Assembly (NCBI GenBank): GCA_015657435.1
Contig: JADLKH010000003.1
Coordinates: 474,785-490,871 of the forward strand
Length of the DNA stretch: 16,087 nucleotides
Direction: 5' to 3'
DNA from: Synergistales bacterium
Lineage (GTDB): Bacteria; Synergistota; Synergistia; Synergistales; 79-D21
Shown: positions 1-9,100 of the stretch, piece after piece
Layout: each line of letters starts with the position of its first letter
How positions within the stretch are numbered: position 1 is the stretch's first letter
The notes under the pieces: generated by a model
What the model was told of the DNA's origin: nothing
Database searches by the model: none
Seen by the model: only the letters and a program-made list of their open reading frames with translations
Program-made: the position numbers and the translations under genes

Positions 1-750
1 GGGGCAGAGGTCGTGGTGCACCTTGCAGCGATGGCCTCGGTTCCGGCATCCCTGGCCAACCCGGAGGCCTGCCACGCGGTGAACGTGAACGGTTTTCTGA
101 AAATCCTCACCTGCGCCAGAGCGGGCGGCGCGAAACGGGTGGTTTACGCTTCCTCCAGCGCCGTTTACGGAGACGACGAAGGGTTGCCCAAGGTGGAATC
201 CCGCGTGGGCAAACCCCTTTCCCCGTACGCACTGTCGAAGAGAATGGACGAGGATCTGGCCGACATGGCGTGGCGGATCTACGGACTCCCCTGCGTGGGG
301 CTGCGCTTCTTCAATGTGTACGGAACCCGTCAGGACCCGAAGGGGCCGTATGCAGCGGTGATCCCGATCTGGACGGACGCGCTGAAACGGGGCGAGCGTC
401 CCGTGATCTACGGGGATGGGGAAACGACCCGCGATTTCGTTTCGGTGAAGGATGTAGTGCGGGCAATCCGGATGGCGGCGGAAACGGGCAACGCCGCCTG
501 CTTCGGGGAAGCCTTCAATATCGCGGCTGGTCATTCGGCCAGCCTGAACGAACTTTTCACCCTGCTGCGCGACGAGGTTGCCAAAAACAGGCCTGAGGCG
601 GCCGGGCTTTCGCCGCGCTACGCGGATTTCCGGCCCGGCGACATCCGCCGCTCCACGGCCGACATCTCCAGGGCCCGAAACCTGCTGGGCTTCGAGCCGA
701 AAATTTCCTTTGCGGAGGGGCTGGCCAGCCTGATTCGGGACAGGCACTGA
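1..750 (+). CDS. NAD-dependent nucleotide-sugar epimerase (extended SDR), 3' part
   Basis: The reading frame is open from base 1 and stops at 748-750, giving 249 visible residues. The N-terminal Rossmann part with the GxxGxxG NAD-binding motif, perhaps 70-90 residues, lies outside the window. Visible extended-SDR hallmarks are HLAAMASVP near the left edge, the SSSAVYG strand, and the catalytic YALSK pair (Tyr codon 226-228, Lys 238-240). Further on are FFNVYGTRQDPKGPYAAVIP and GDGETTRDFVSVKDVV, which bind the nucleotide sugar. The RQDP..YAAVIP segment most resembles UDP-GlcNAc/UDP-GalNAc C4-epimerases of the WbpP/TviC type, but UDP-glucose 4-epimerase or a related enzyme cannot be excluded. 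Such enzymes are cytoplasmic and supply precursors for surface polysaccharide. The glycosyltransferase fragment at the right edge fits that context. Family assignment is firm; substrate is uncertain. Confidence 0.9.
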   Translation, partial: GAEVVVHLAAMASVPASLANPEACHAVNVNGFLKILTCARAGGAKRVVYASSSAVYGDDEGLPKVESRVGKPLSPYALSKRMDEDLADMAWRIYGLPCVGLRFFNVYGTRQDPKGPYAAVIPIWTDALKRGERPVIYGDGETTRDFVSVKDVVRAIRMAAETGNAACFGEAFNIAAGHSASLNELFTLLRDEVAKNRPEAAGLSPRYADFRPGDIRRSTADISRARNLLGFEPKISFAEGLASLIRDRH

Positions 751-772
751 TTCATCGCGAACCCCGAAACCG

Positions 773-895
773 GGGGTCAGAGCTTGAATTTGACCGTATG
801 TGTCCAATATGAAACGGTTGTCACAGAAGTTAAGGGGCTTCCCAACCGGGAAGCCCCTTTTTGTATACTTACGGTCGAATTCAAGCTCTGACCCC
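773..895. repeat. Nested inverted-repeat (REP/MITE-like) element
   Basis: Two 26-base arms, 773-798 and 870-895, are reverse complements with a single mismatch. The left arm begins GGGGTCAGAGCTTGAATT. They enclose about 70 bases that hold a second perfect hairpin (terminator at 832-862). Each arm also has an internal inverted pair GGTCA-N11-TGACC. The same arm recurs at 15863-15888 after the HD-GYP gene. Copies next to gene ends and in both orientations fit a REP-type element mobilised by a RAYT/IS200-like transposase, but no transposase is present here. No clear target-site duplication is visible. Confidence 0.8.
832..862 (+). terminator. Rho-independent terminator after the epimerase gene
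   Basis: The perfect 10-bp stem GGGGCTTCCC / GGGAAGCCCC (834-843 and 848-857) has an AACC loop, is preceded by AA and followed by TTTTT. It lies about 80 bases after the epimerase stop, between the arms of the inverted repeat, so the repeat element may carry the terminator or may have inserted around it. Confidence 0.85.
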
Positions 896-1253
896 TTTCC
901 GTATGCAACGGCCTGGAATCAATGCCTGATCCCCCTCTAGTGTGCCCATCGGCCCCATATCCGAAAAACAATGAAATCAAAGCTAGACAGTTGCAGCAAG
1001 TGAAGAGTAATATCACTTAGATAAGGTAATTTTTTATGGCCATATAACTTCTGAGTTTAGGTAAAAGTTATTATAAATTGAGAAAAAAGAAGTTTTGATT
1101 ACAAGTGAAACGATAATGAATAAAGTGAATCGAGGCTCATGCAGTCGACAAGGGTGAAAAAATTTCATTTCAATCCTGGAGTTAATGTTTTTATTGATTG
1201 TATTTAATGTTCAACATGTTTACGGCTAAAACAAGACGGAAGAGGGTGGAAGG
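896..1253. other. Gene-free AT-rich upstream region of the giant autotransporter
   Basis: No credible gene is seen here. From about 960 the composition turns markedly AT-rich compared with the GC-rich genes on either side, as expected for a promoter or leader. No strong sigma70 promoter stands out. The best weak candidate is TCGACA (1145-1150), 18 bases, TTCAAT (1169-1174). Another is TTCTGA (1049-1054), 17 bases, TATAAA (1072-1077). If the latter is used, the leader would be about 180 nt. Confidence 0.45.
1248..1253 (+). promoter_or_regulatory. Ribosome binding site deciding the start of the giant autotransporter
   Basis: GGAAGG lies 9 bases before ATG 1263. An upstream in-frame ATG at 1254 could use AGAGGG (1241-1246), 7 bases away. 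ATG 1263 is preferred because the encoded MRK aligns with the MRC start of the paralogue at 9917. Confidence 0.55.
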
Positions 1254-1262
1254 ATGGGCACC

Positions 1263-3149
1263 ATGCGGAAATGGGCGCTGATCGGCTTCTTATTGTTCTA
1301 CGCGTTTGCGGGACCCGGTGCGGCAACGGACAACCCGTTGGGCAACACGCTCTACGACACGACGCTGACCGGGGGAAACAGCACGAACTACGGGATCATC
1401 GACAACTGGTCCGACTTTCGGGACGGCATCGCCGGGGCCGGATTCACCCTTATCAACGCCTCCGGGGCTTCCATCTACACAAGCGGCTACAACGCCTTCG
1501 GAATTTATGCCACTCCCTGGTACTCGATCGGGATCAACGCGGGTCTGATCGAGACCAGCGGGGATACGAGCTATGGCATCTATGGCAGCATGAACGCAAC
1601 GATTACGAACAGCGGCACAATACGAACCTACGGGGATTCGGCCTACGGGCTGTACGGCTATAACCAGTCCAACCTGACCAACACGGCAACCGGCGCGATT
1701 TATACGTACGGGGCCTTTTCCAGCGGTATGCTTGCCGAGGTTTCGTCACCGGCCAATAACCAGGGGCTTATCCAGACGGAAGGCGACAATGCCCCCGGCA
1801 TGGCAGCCTTTGGCTCTTCCTCGGCGACGAACAGCGGCACGATACGGACATTGGGCGACAATTCGGACGGGATTTATGTCGACAACAATTCGACGGCCGG
1901 CAACAGCAATCTGATCCGCACGGAGGGGAATTCCTCCAGCGGCATCCACGCCGTCAACTCCATTTCGGCAGCCAACTCCGGGACGATCCAGACGACGGGT
2001 CTGGGTTCGCACGGAATGGAAGCGTCCGGCACCGCGACGGTGACGAACTCGGGGACGATTTCCACGACGAGCGCCGACGCCTACGGGATGTCCGTTTCGA
2101 GCGCCCTGACGGCGGCCAATTCCGGGACGATCTTCACGTCGGGAACGAACGCCTACGGGATGTCCGTTTCGAACTCCCTGACGGCGACGAACTCCGGGAC
2201 GATCGTCACGACCGGTGACGGAGCGACCGGGTTCTATGCGATCGACACGACCACAGTGGTGAATTCCGGGACGATCACGACCCACGGGGACGGTGCGGCG
2301 GGGATGGTCCTCGCCGGTTCCACCGCGGGATCGAACACCGGGACGATCCACACCACGGGGGACAACTCGTACGGGATGGTGGCCGCAGCGGGAGCCACCG
2401 CGACAAATTCCCTGAACATCCTCACTTCCGGGGCGGGTTCCTACGGGATGTACGCCGTCAACGGGACGGCCGTCAACAACGGGACGATTTCGACGACGAG
2501 CGAAGACGCCCACGGGATGGTGGCCGCCTCCGGCGGGATCGCGACGAACAACGGGACGATCACGACGGGCGGCACGGAAGCCTTCGGCATGCTGGCCGAA
2601 CTCGGTTCCACGGCGACCAACTCTGCGGCCGGGACCATTACCACGGCGGGCAACTCCGCGACGGGCATGGCCGCCGTAGGCGGATCGACCGCAACGAACG
2701 CGGGAACCATCACGACGACCGGCTACGGGGCCCACGGCATGGATGCCGTCGGGGCGGGCTCCCTGGCGGTCAACTCGGCCACGGGTTCGATCACGACGAC
2801 CAGTGACGACGCCTCCGGGATGTCGGCGCTTTCAGGTGCGGCGCTGCAGAACGCGGGCAGCATCGCCACGAGCGGGGTTGACGCGGTCGGCATGATGGCG
2901 GGAATGGGGTCGTCGGCGACCAACACCGCCACGGGAACGATCTCGACTTCCGGGACGAATGCGGCAGGATGGCGGCCTTCGATGGTTCGAGCCTCGCGAA
3001 CGCCGGCGTCATCTCCACCACGGGTTATGGTGCTCACGGCATGGACGCGGGGGCGGGTTCCTCCGCCACGAACTCCGCCACGGGAGCGATCACCACGACG
3101 AGTGAAGATGCTTACGGAATGTCGGCGGTCGAAGATTCCTCCCTTCTGA
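1263..3149 (+). CDS. Giant autotransporter, N-terminal fragment (frameshifted)
   Basis: This frame encodes the export signal and first part of a type Va autotransporter passenger. Residues 1-21 form a Sec signal peptide: MRK, a hydrophobic core to about residue 16, and a probable cleavage after GAA. Next is a cap with NPLGNTLYDTTLTGG (residues 24-38), closely matching the cap of the downstream paralogue. From about residue 81, 20 tandem coils of 23-27 residues follow the pattern [M/I/L/F]-x-A-...-NSGTI-T-x-G-x-x-x-x-G, as in a right-handed beta-solenoid. Meaningful sequence ends at residue 569 (base 2968). The remaining residues to the stop at 3147-3149 are Arg/Pro-rich frameshift product with no repeat pattern, while the repeat continues in another frame from 2969. 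The fragment alone would be secreted into the periplasm without a barrel. It is either a broken gene or a one-base sequence or assembly error. Confidence 0.8.
   Translation: MRKWALIGFLLFYAFAGPGAATDNPLGNTLYDTTLTGGNSTNYGIIDNWSDFRDGIAGAGFTLINASGASIYTSGYNAFGIYATPWYSIGINAGLIETSGDTSYGIYGSMNATITNSGTIRTYGDSAYGLYGYNQSNLTNTATGAIYTYGAFSSGMLAEVSSPANNQGLIQTEGDNAPGMAAFGSSSATNSGTIRTLGDNSDGIYVDNNSTAGNSNLIRTEGNSSSGIHAVNSISAANSGTIQTTGLGSHGMEASGTATVTNSGTISTTSADAYGMSVSSALTAANSGTIFTSGTNAYGMSVSNSLTATNSGTIVTTGDGATGFYAIDTTTVVNSGTITTHGDGAAGMVLAGSTAGSNTGTIHTTGDNSYGMVAAAGATATNSLNILTSGAGSYGMYAVNGTAVNNGTISTTSEDAHGMVAASGGIATNNGTITTGGTEAFGMLAELGSTATNSAAGTITTAGNSATGMAAVGGSTATNAGTITTTGYGAHGMDAVGAGSLAVNSATGSITTTSDDASGMSALSGAALQNAGSIATSGVDAVGMMAGMGSSATNTATGTISTSGTNAAGWRPSMVRASRTPASSPPRVMVLTAWTRGRVPPPRTPPRERSPRRVKMLTECRRSKIPPF
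2964..2971 (+). other. Frameshift site (apparent one-base deletion)
   Basis: The coil ending GTNAAG should continue with MAAFDGSSLANAG. The DNA reads gca-gg-atg-gcg: the Gly codon at 2967-2968 has two bases, where equivalent coils have ggc-atg or ggg-atg. The repeat resumes perfectly at ATG 2969. No slippery heptamer or long homopolymer is present, so a mutation or a sequence/assembly error is likelier than programmed frameshifting. Loss of one G from a GGG run is the simplest event. Confidence 0.85.
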
Positions 3150-6100
3150 ACCAGGGGCGGATCACGACGAGCGGCATCGAGGCGGTCGGCATGATGGCGG
3201 GCTTTGGCTCATCCGCGACCAACGGAGCGACGGGTGTTATCGCCACTTCGGGTGACCTCGCGGCGGGAATGGTGGCCTTCATTGACTCCGACTTGACGAA
3301 CGAGGGCCGGATCACGACATCCGGCGTCGACGCCGCCGGCATGGCTGCCGGCGCAGGCTCCGCGGCGACGAACGAAACCGGCGGGGTCATCACCACAACC
3401 GGTTCGGGCGCCTTCGGCATGGCGGCGATGATGGGTTCCACGGCGACGAACTACGGCGATATCACGACCTACGGGGCGGGCGCGGACGGCATGACCGCCG
3501 ACTTCGGCTCGGCCGTCTACAACGTGGGTGCCGATTCCATTGTCACCTGGGGCGACGGGGCGCACGGCATGTCGGCGACGAACGTTTCCAGCGCGGACAA
3601 CTCGGGGTCGATCACCACTCACGGCACGGGTTCCTTCGGCATGTATGCCGCCGATTCGGGTTCCCTGGCCACGAACAGCGGCACCATCCTGACGACCGGG
3701 ACTTCTTCGCACGGCATGATGGCCGAAAACCAGGCCGAAGCCGTCAACTCCGGCTCGATCGTCACGGAAGGCTACTCTTCCAACGGTATGGTGGCCATGA
3801 GCGGCGCCATGGTGACGAACACGGTTTCCGGAGACATCGTCACGAGCGGTGACCACTCCAGCGGGATGTCCGCCGCAGGGACGGATTCCGTGGCGAACAA
3901 CGCGGGTTCCATCACGACGACGGGGCTCGGGGCCTACGGCATGATCGCGGGCGAGGGCGCGTCGGCCGGCAGCATCGGGTCGATCACCACGTCCGGGAAC
4001 GACTCTCACGGCATGGTGGCCGCGACGGACGGCTGGGTCGGGAACGCGGGAACGATCTCGACTTCGGGTACGCAGGCCTACGGCATGCAGGCCACTGAGG
4101 GTTCCGTCGCGCAGAACGGCTTTTCCGGTTCCATCACAACGACGGGAACCGGGTCGCACGGCATGGTGGCTGGGGACGATTCCATCGCGGAAAACCTCGG
4201 CTCGATCTCGACGAGCGGGACGGGTTCTTTCGGGATGTTCGCAACCGACGGCTCGACCGCCACGAATTCGCTCGGCCTGATCACCACAAGCGGAGCCGGG
4301 GCGAACGGCATGGTGGCCTCGGACGATTCGACGGCCATGAACGCGGGCTCCATATCGACTTCCGGAGCGGGAAGCTTCGGCATGTGGGCAACGGCCAGCT
4401 CGGACGTGACGAACAACGGCTCGATCACGACGACGGGGGTCGGTTCCCACGGCATGGTTGCCGAGAACCTCTCCAGCGCGACCAACGCGGTTTCGGGAGA
4501 CATCGCGACAAGCGGCGCGGGAGCCTGGGGCATGGCTACGGTCGGCACGGGATCGAGCGCGGCGAACGCCGGGAACATCACCACGACGGGTACGGGCGCC
4601 TGGGGCATGGCGGCGACCGGCGGAGCGACGGCGGAAAACAGCGGCACGATCACGACAAGCGGCGCGGGCTCGGTCGGCATGGTTGCGGCCCTAGTCTCGA
4701 TCGTCACGAACACGGCTTCCGGCGACATTTCCACGACCGGCGAGGGAGCGCATGGGATGGCCGCGGTTTCGGGTTCCACGGCGACGAACTACGGCGACAT
4801 CACGACGAGCGGCGCGGGCGCATACGGCATGTTCGCCGACACGAATTCCGAGATCTACAACATCGGGGCGGACTCCATCGTCACGACCGGCGACGGATCC
4901 CACGGCATGGTGGCCGTTAACGTTTCGAGCGCAGACAATTCTGGCTCGATCACGACCTCGGGTGCCGGTTCATATGGCATGCTGGCCGAGAATTCCTCCT
5001 TCGCTACGAACAGCGGGACGATCACGACGAGCGGGATCGGGTCCCACGGCATGGTGGCCTCGGCCGACTCAGTGGCCGAAAGTGAGGGCATCATCGTCAC
5101 GACAGGTGCCGATGCGTTCGGCATGAAGGCAGAGGACGGTTCCGCCGTCGCGAACAGCGGAATCATCACGACGAGCGGGACCGGTTCCCACGGCATGGCG
5201 GTCTTCGGGGCCTCCACGGGAACGAACGACGGCATCATCGGCACGAGCGGCACGAGTGCGTGGGGCATGGCGGCGGTGGGTGCGGGTTCCAGCGTGGAGA
5301 ACACTGGAGTCGTCGGCACGACGGGCCCCGGCGGCTGGGGCATGGTGGCCGTCGACGGGGCTGATGCGGTGAACAGCGGCTCGGTCTCGACTTCCGGCGC
5401 CGGCTCTCACGGCATGGTGGCGGCCAACGGCTCGGCCGCGACGAACGAGGCCGAGGGCATGATCTCGACTTCGGGAGCCGGTTCCTACGGGATGGCTGCG
5501 GCTTCCGGTTCGTCCGCGACCAACCATGGATCGATTTCGACGACGGGTGCGGGTTCGCACGGCATGGTGGCCTCGATCAATTCACAGGTCACGAACGCTG
5601 TTTCCGGCGACATCACAACGACCGGGGCGGGCGCCTACGGAATGTATGCCGAAGCGAACTCCCAGGCCCTGAACGAGGGCGTCATCGTCACGACGGGGTT
5701 CGGTTCCAACGGCATGGTGGCCTCCGGCGATTCCGAGGCGACGAATGGGGTTTCCGGGGATATCTCGACTTCGGGCGAAGCTTCGTTCGGCATGGCCGCC
5801 TACACGGAGTCCTCGGTGCTGAACCAGGGTTCGGTAAGCACGAGCGGCCAGAACTCCTGGGGCATGCTGGCCGACGGTACGGGATCGAGCGCGGTGAACA
5901 CCGGCAGCGTCTCCACGACCGGTTCGCGCGCGTGGGGCATGGTGGCCGTCGACGGGGCGACCGCTGAAAACAGCGGGACGGTCTCGACGGCAAGCGGTTC
6001 CTATGTAGGAGACGGGGCCCACGGGATGGTGGCGATGAACGGTTCGACCGTGACCAACACGGCTTCCGGCGTCATCACGACTTCCGGTGCCGGTTCGGAC

Positions 6101-9100
6101 GGCATGGCTGCGACGATCTTGTCCAGCGCGACCAACTCCGGCAGCATCACGACGACCGGGCTGGCTTCCTACGGCATGATGGCCTCGTTCGGCTCGACGG
6201 TCACGAACACGGTGTCCGGTGACATCGTCACGAGCGGTGACAGCGCCCACGGCATGGTTGCGATGCTGGGTTCAACCGCGATCAACTACGGCGACATCAC
6301 GACAAGCGGCCTGGCTTCCTACGGGATGTACGCGAGCGGCCAGTCGGAAGCCTTCAATATCGGGGCGGATTCGATCGTCACCACGGGAGACATGGCCCAC
6401 GGTATGGTGGCAACAGACGTGTCGAGCGCTGACAACTCGGGCTCGATCACGACCTATGGCTCGGAAGCCTATGGCATGCTCGCCGACGGGACGGGTTCCT
6501 ACGCGGAAAACAGCGGCACGATTCTGACGGAGGGATCGAGTTCCCACGGAATGGCAGCCATTAACGGGGCAACGGCGCTGAACACGGTCTCCGGAGATAT
6601 CTACACGACGGACGGGTACTCGTCCGGCATGATGGCCGACGGGGCTGGCTCCCAGGTGACGAACGAGGGGGCGATCCGGACGGAAGGGGCGAACTCCCAT
6701 GGCATGGCGGCCGGAAACGGGGCTTCCGCGCTGAATGGGACTTCGGGCAGCATTTTGACCGAGGGCGGCTCCGCCCATGGCATGTACGCCTTTGAGGCGG
6801 GCTCCCGGGCGGCGAACTCGGGATCAATCGTAACGACCGGGCTCGGTTCATACGGCATGGGAGCCGAGACCAGCGCGGATATCACCAACTTTGGATCCAT
6901 CGTCACGAGCGGAGACCAGGCGGACGGCATGTGGGCCGGTTTGGGCTCCACCGCTGTAAACGAGGAAACGGGAACGATCCTGACGAAGGGGTCGAGTTCC
7001 TCCGGCATGGAAGCTTCCGTCAATTCCGTCCTGAGAAACGACGGATCGATTGAAACAACGGGCGGGACGGCCATGGGCATGTCGGCTCTGACGGGTTCCT
7101 CGGCGGTAAACAACGGCTCGATCCTGACCAGCGGAACGGGTTCCACCGGCATGCTCGCCTACGAGGGTTCGACGGCGGTGAACTCGGTTTCCGGCGACAT
7201 CACCACCACGGGGGACTGGAGCGTCGGCATGGGAGCCTCCTGGGAGTCGGCCGCAACGAACCTGGGCAGCATCGTCACCAGCGGGGATCATTCCGCCGGC
7301 ATGTGGGCCAACGGAGAAGATTCCACGGCGACGAACGGGGCCACCGGGACGATCCTGACGAAGGGGACGGAATCCCACGGGATGAGTGCCGAAAACGGGG
7401 CGAGCGGTTCCAACGAGAATTCGATCGTCACGGAAGGGGTTTCGGCTATCGGCATGCGGGCCAGCGACGGCTCGACGGTGACGAACACGGAGAACGGGAC
7501 GATCGTGACGAGCGGCGGCACAGCCCACGGCATGATGGCGACAAACGTCTCGAGCGCGGACAACGAGGGGTCGATCACGACTCACGGAACGGGCGCGAAC
7601 GGTATGCTTGCCGAATACAACGCCTTCGCGTCGAACAGCGGCAGCATCCTGACGGAGGGAGTAGGCGCCTACGGGATGAGGGCGTATGGCATCTCCTCGG
7701 CGGACAACTCGGGGAGCATCACGACCTCGGGCGACAACAGCTTCGGGATGGCCGCGGAAAATGGTTCCTATGCCGTGAACTCGGGGACCATCGTAACGAG
7801 CGGGGACAACTCGTACGGCATGTTCGCCTACGACCACTCGACGGCCCTGAACACGTCCAGCGAATCCATCGAAACTTTCGGCGACGGGTCGCACGGCATG
7901 GTCGCAGACAGTTTCTCTGCGGTCACGAACACCGGCTCGGTCACGACCCATGGTGACGGGGCACATGGCATGGTGGCCGTCGGCTCCTCCACCGCGGACA
8001 ACTCCGGAACGGTGACGACCTACGGTGACAATTCCGTCGGTATGGTCGTCTCTCAGAATTCGACCGGGACGAACAGCGGGACGCTCACGACGCGGGGAGC
8101 AGGCGCTGACGCGGCGTACGTGGAGTACGGCAGCACCTTCACGAACACCGGGACGCTCGATAGCCTGCAGGGCTACGCGGTGAGGGCGACCGACTTCAGC
8201 CAGGTCTGGCTGCTGGACGGGACGGTGCTGGCGGGAAGCCACACGTTGAGGGGAGACATGACGTCGAGCCTGGACGTGGTGATGAACGACCTCGACACCT
8301 TGAGCGTGAGCCCGGACATCTCGGCGCAGGTGGTGGGCTTCGGCTACTTCACCAAGGCCGGGAACGGATGGATGACCCTCGAAGACGGTTCCTGGGCCTG
8401 GAACACGCATCTGGCGGCCGGGACGCTTGAGATCGCGGAAGGCACGCAGTTCTGGACGGGAACCTACCTGCAGGACGAGGGCTCCAACCTCTACATGTAC
8501 GCGGACCCCTACGTGGTGCCCCTGGTTGTTTCCGACGACGCGGACATCAGCGGCACCGTGACGATCGACGGTTCGAGGGTCTACCTGCCCGGCGTCTACA
8601 CCTACATCGACGCGGGAAGCTACGTGGACAACTTCGACACGGCCTTCGTCAACATGGATCCGCTCTACGACCCCTACCAGCCCGTGTGGTTCAGCGAGGG
8701 CGACAGGGAGCTTTACAAGGGCATGATCGGCTACAGCTTCTCCGAGCAGGCCCTTGGCATGGTGGCCGCGATTCACGACTGGTCGCTTCTGCGGTGGGTG
8801 ATGGCAAACCATATGGCCGACATCGCGGACGGCCTGGTCGACCTGGAAGACGGTTCAAGGCATTTCCACTTCCAGGGACTTTACGGGAAGACGGAGCGTG
8901 ATCCGGCTGGAGACAGCGCGGCGGGCTTCGACGCCACCCAGTCCGGCGTGAGCTTCGGATTCGACCAGAAGCTGGATGGGCAGACAGCCTGGGGGCTCTA
9001 TGCGGGATACACGACCAACGACCTCGACATTACCCACGTGGAGCCTGCGGCGTTTGACGGAGAAGACCAGGAAACCTGGCATTTCGGCGGCTACGTGAGC

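Larger units (their letters stand above)
1503..8188 (+). repeat. About 90 tandem beta-solenoid coils in the giant autotransporter
   Basis: Splitting the protein after each GM/GI step gives 20 coils before and 70 after the frameshift. Most are 24 residues. A recurrent 26-residue form replaces NSGSI with a longer N-x-VSGDI, NSATGSI or NVGADSI turn. A typical coil reads MVAENLSSATN + SGTITTTGTGSHG. Gly, Ser, Thr, Ala and Asn dominate, basic residues are sparse, and I see no Cys. At one coil per 4.8 Angstrom rung (general beta-solenoid geometry) the stalk would be roughly 40 nm. The last coil (AYVEYG, from 8114) lacks the Met. Confidence 0.9.

Noticed and set aside
760..900. Target-site duplication around the inverted-repeat element
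   Set aside because: Flanks on the two sides show no matching direct repeat of useful length.
777..1016. 79-codon minus-strand frame
   Set aside because: It runs through both repeat arms and the terminator hairpin, and has no recognisable domain.
2969..2971. ATG 2969 as a true translation start
   Set aside because: It is the fixed coil Met, with no ribosome site or signal peptide behind it; a protein starting here could not enter the Sec pathway.
2960..2975. Programmed -1 frameshifting joining the two halves of the giant gene
   Set aside because: A -1 slip at gca-gga-tgg would restore the frame, but there is no X-XXY-YYZ slippery heptamer and no convincing stimulatory hairpin. A one-base deletion or error is simpler.
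1503..8188. CRISPR-like regular repeats
   Set aside because: The 72-78 base periodicity is coding: units vary throughout, stay in frame, and there is no constant repeat with unique spacers.
6848..8812. 654-codon open frame on the minus strand
   Set aside because: It is the mirror of the GC-rich coil repeats, which rarely generate stops in antisense. It encodes monotonous His/Arg/Gly-rich sequence and runs over the barrel linker coding strand. Similar antisense frames at 1746-2735, 3209-4450 and 9830-11197 are rejected for the same reason.
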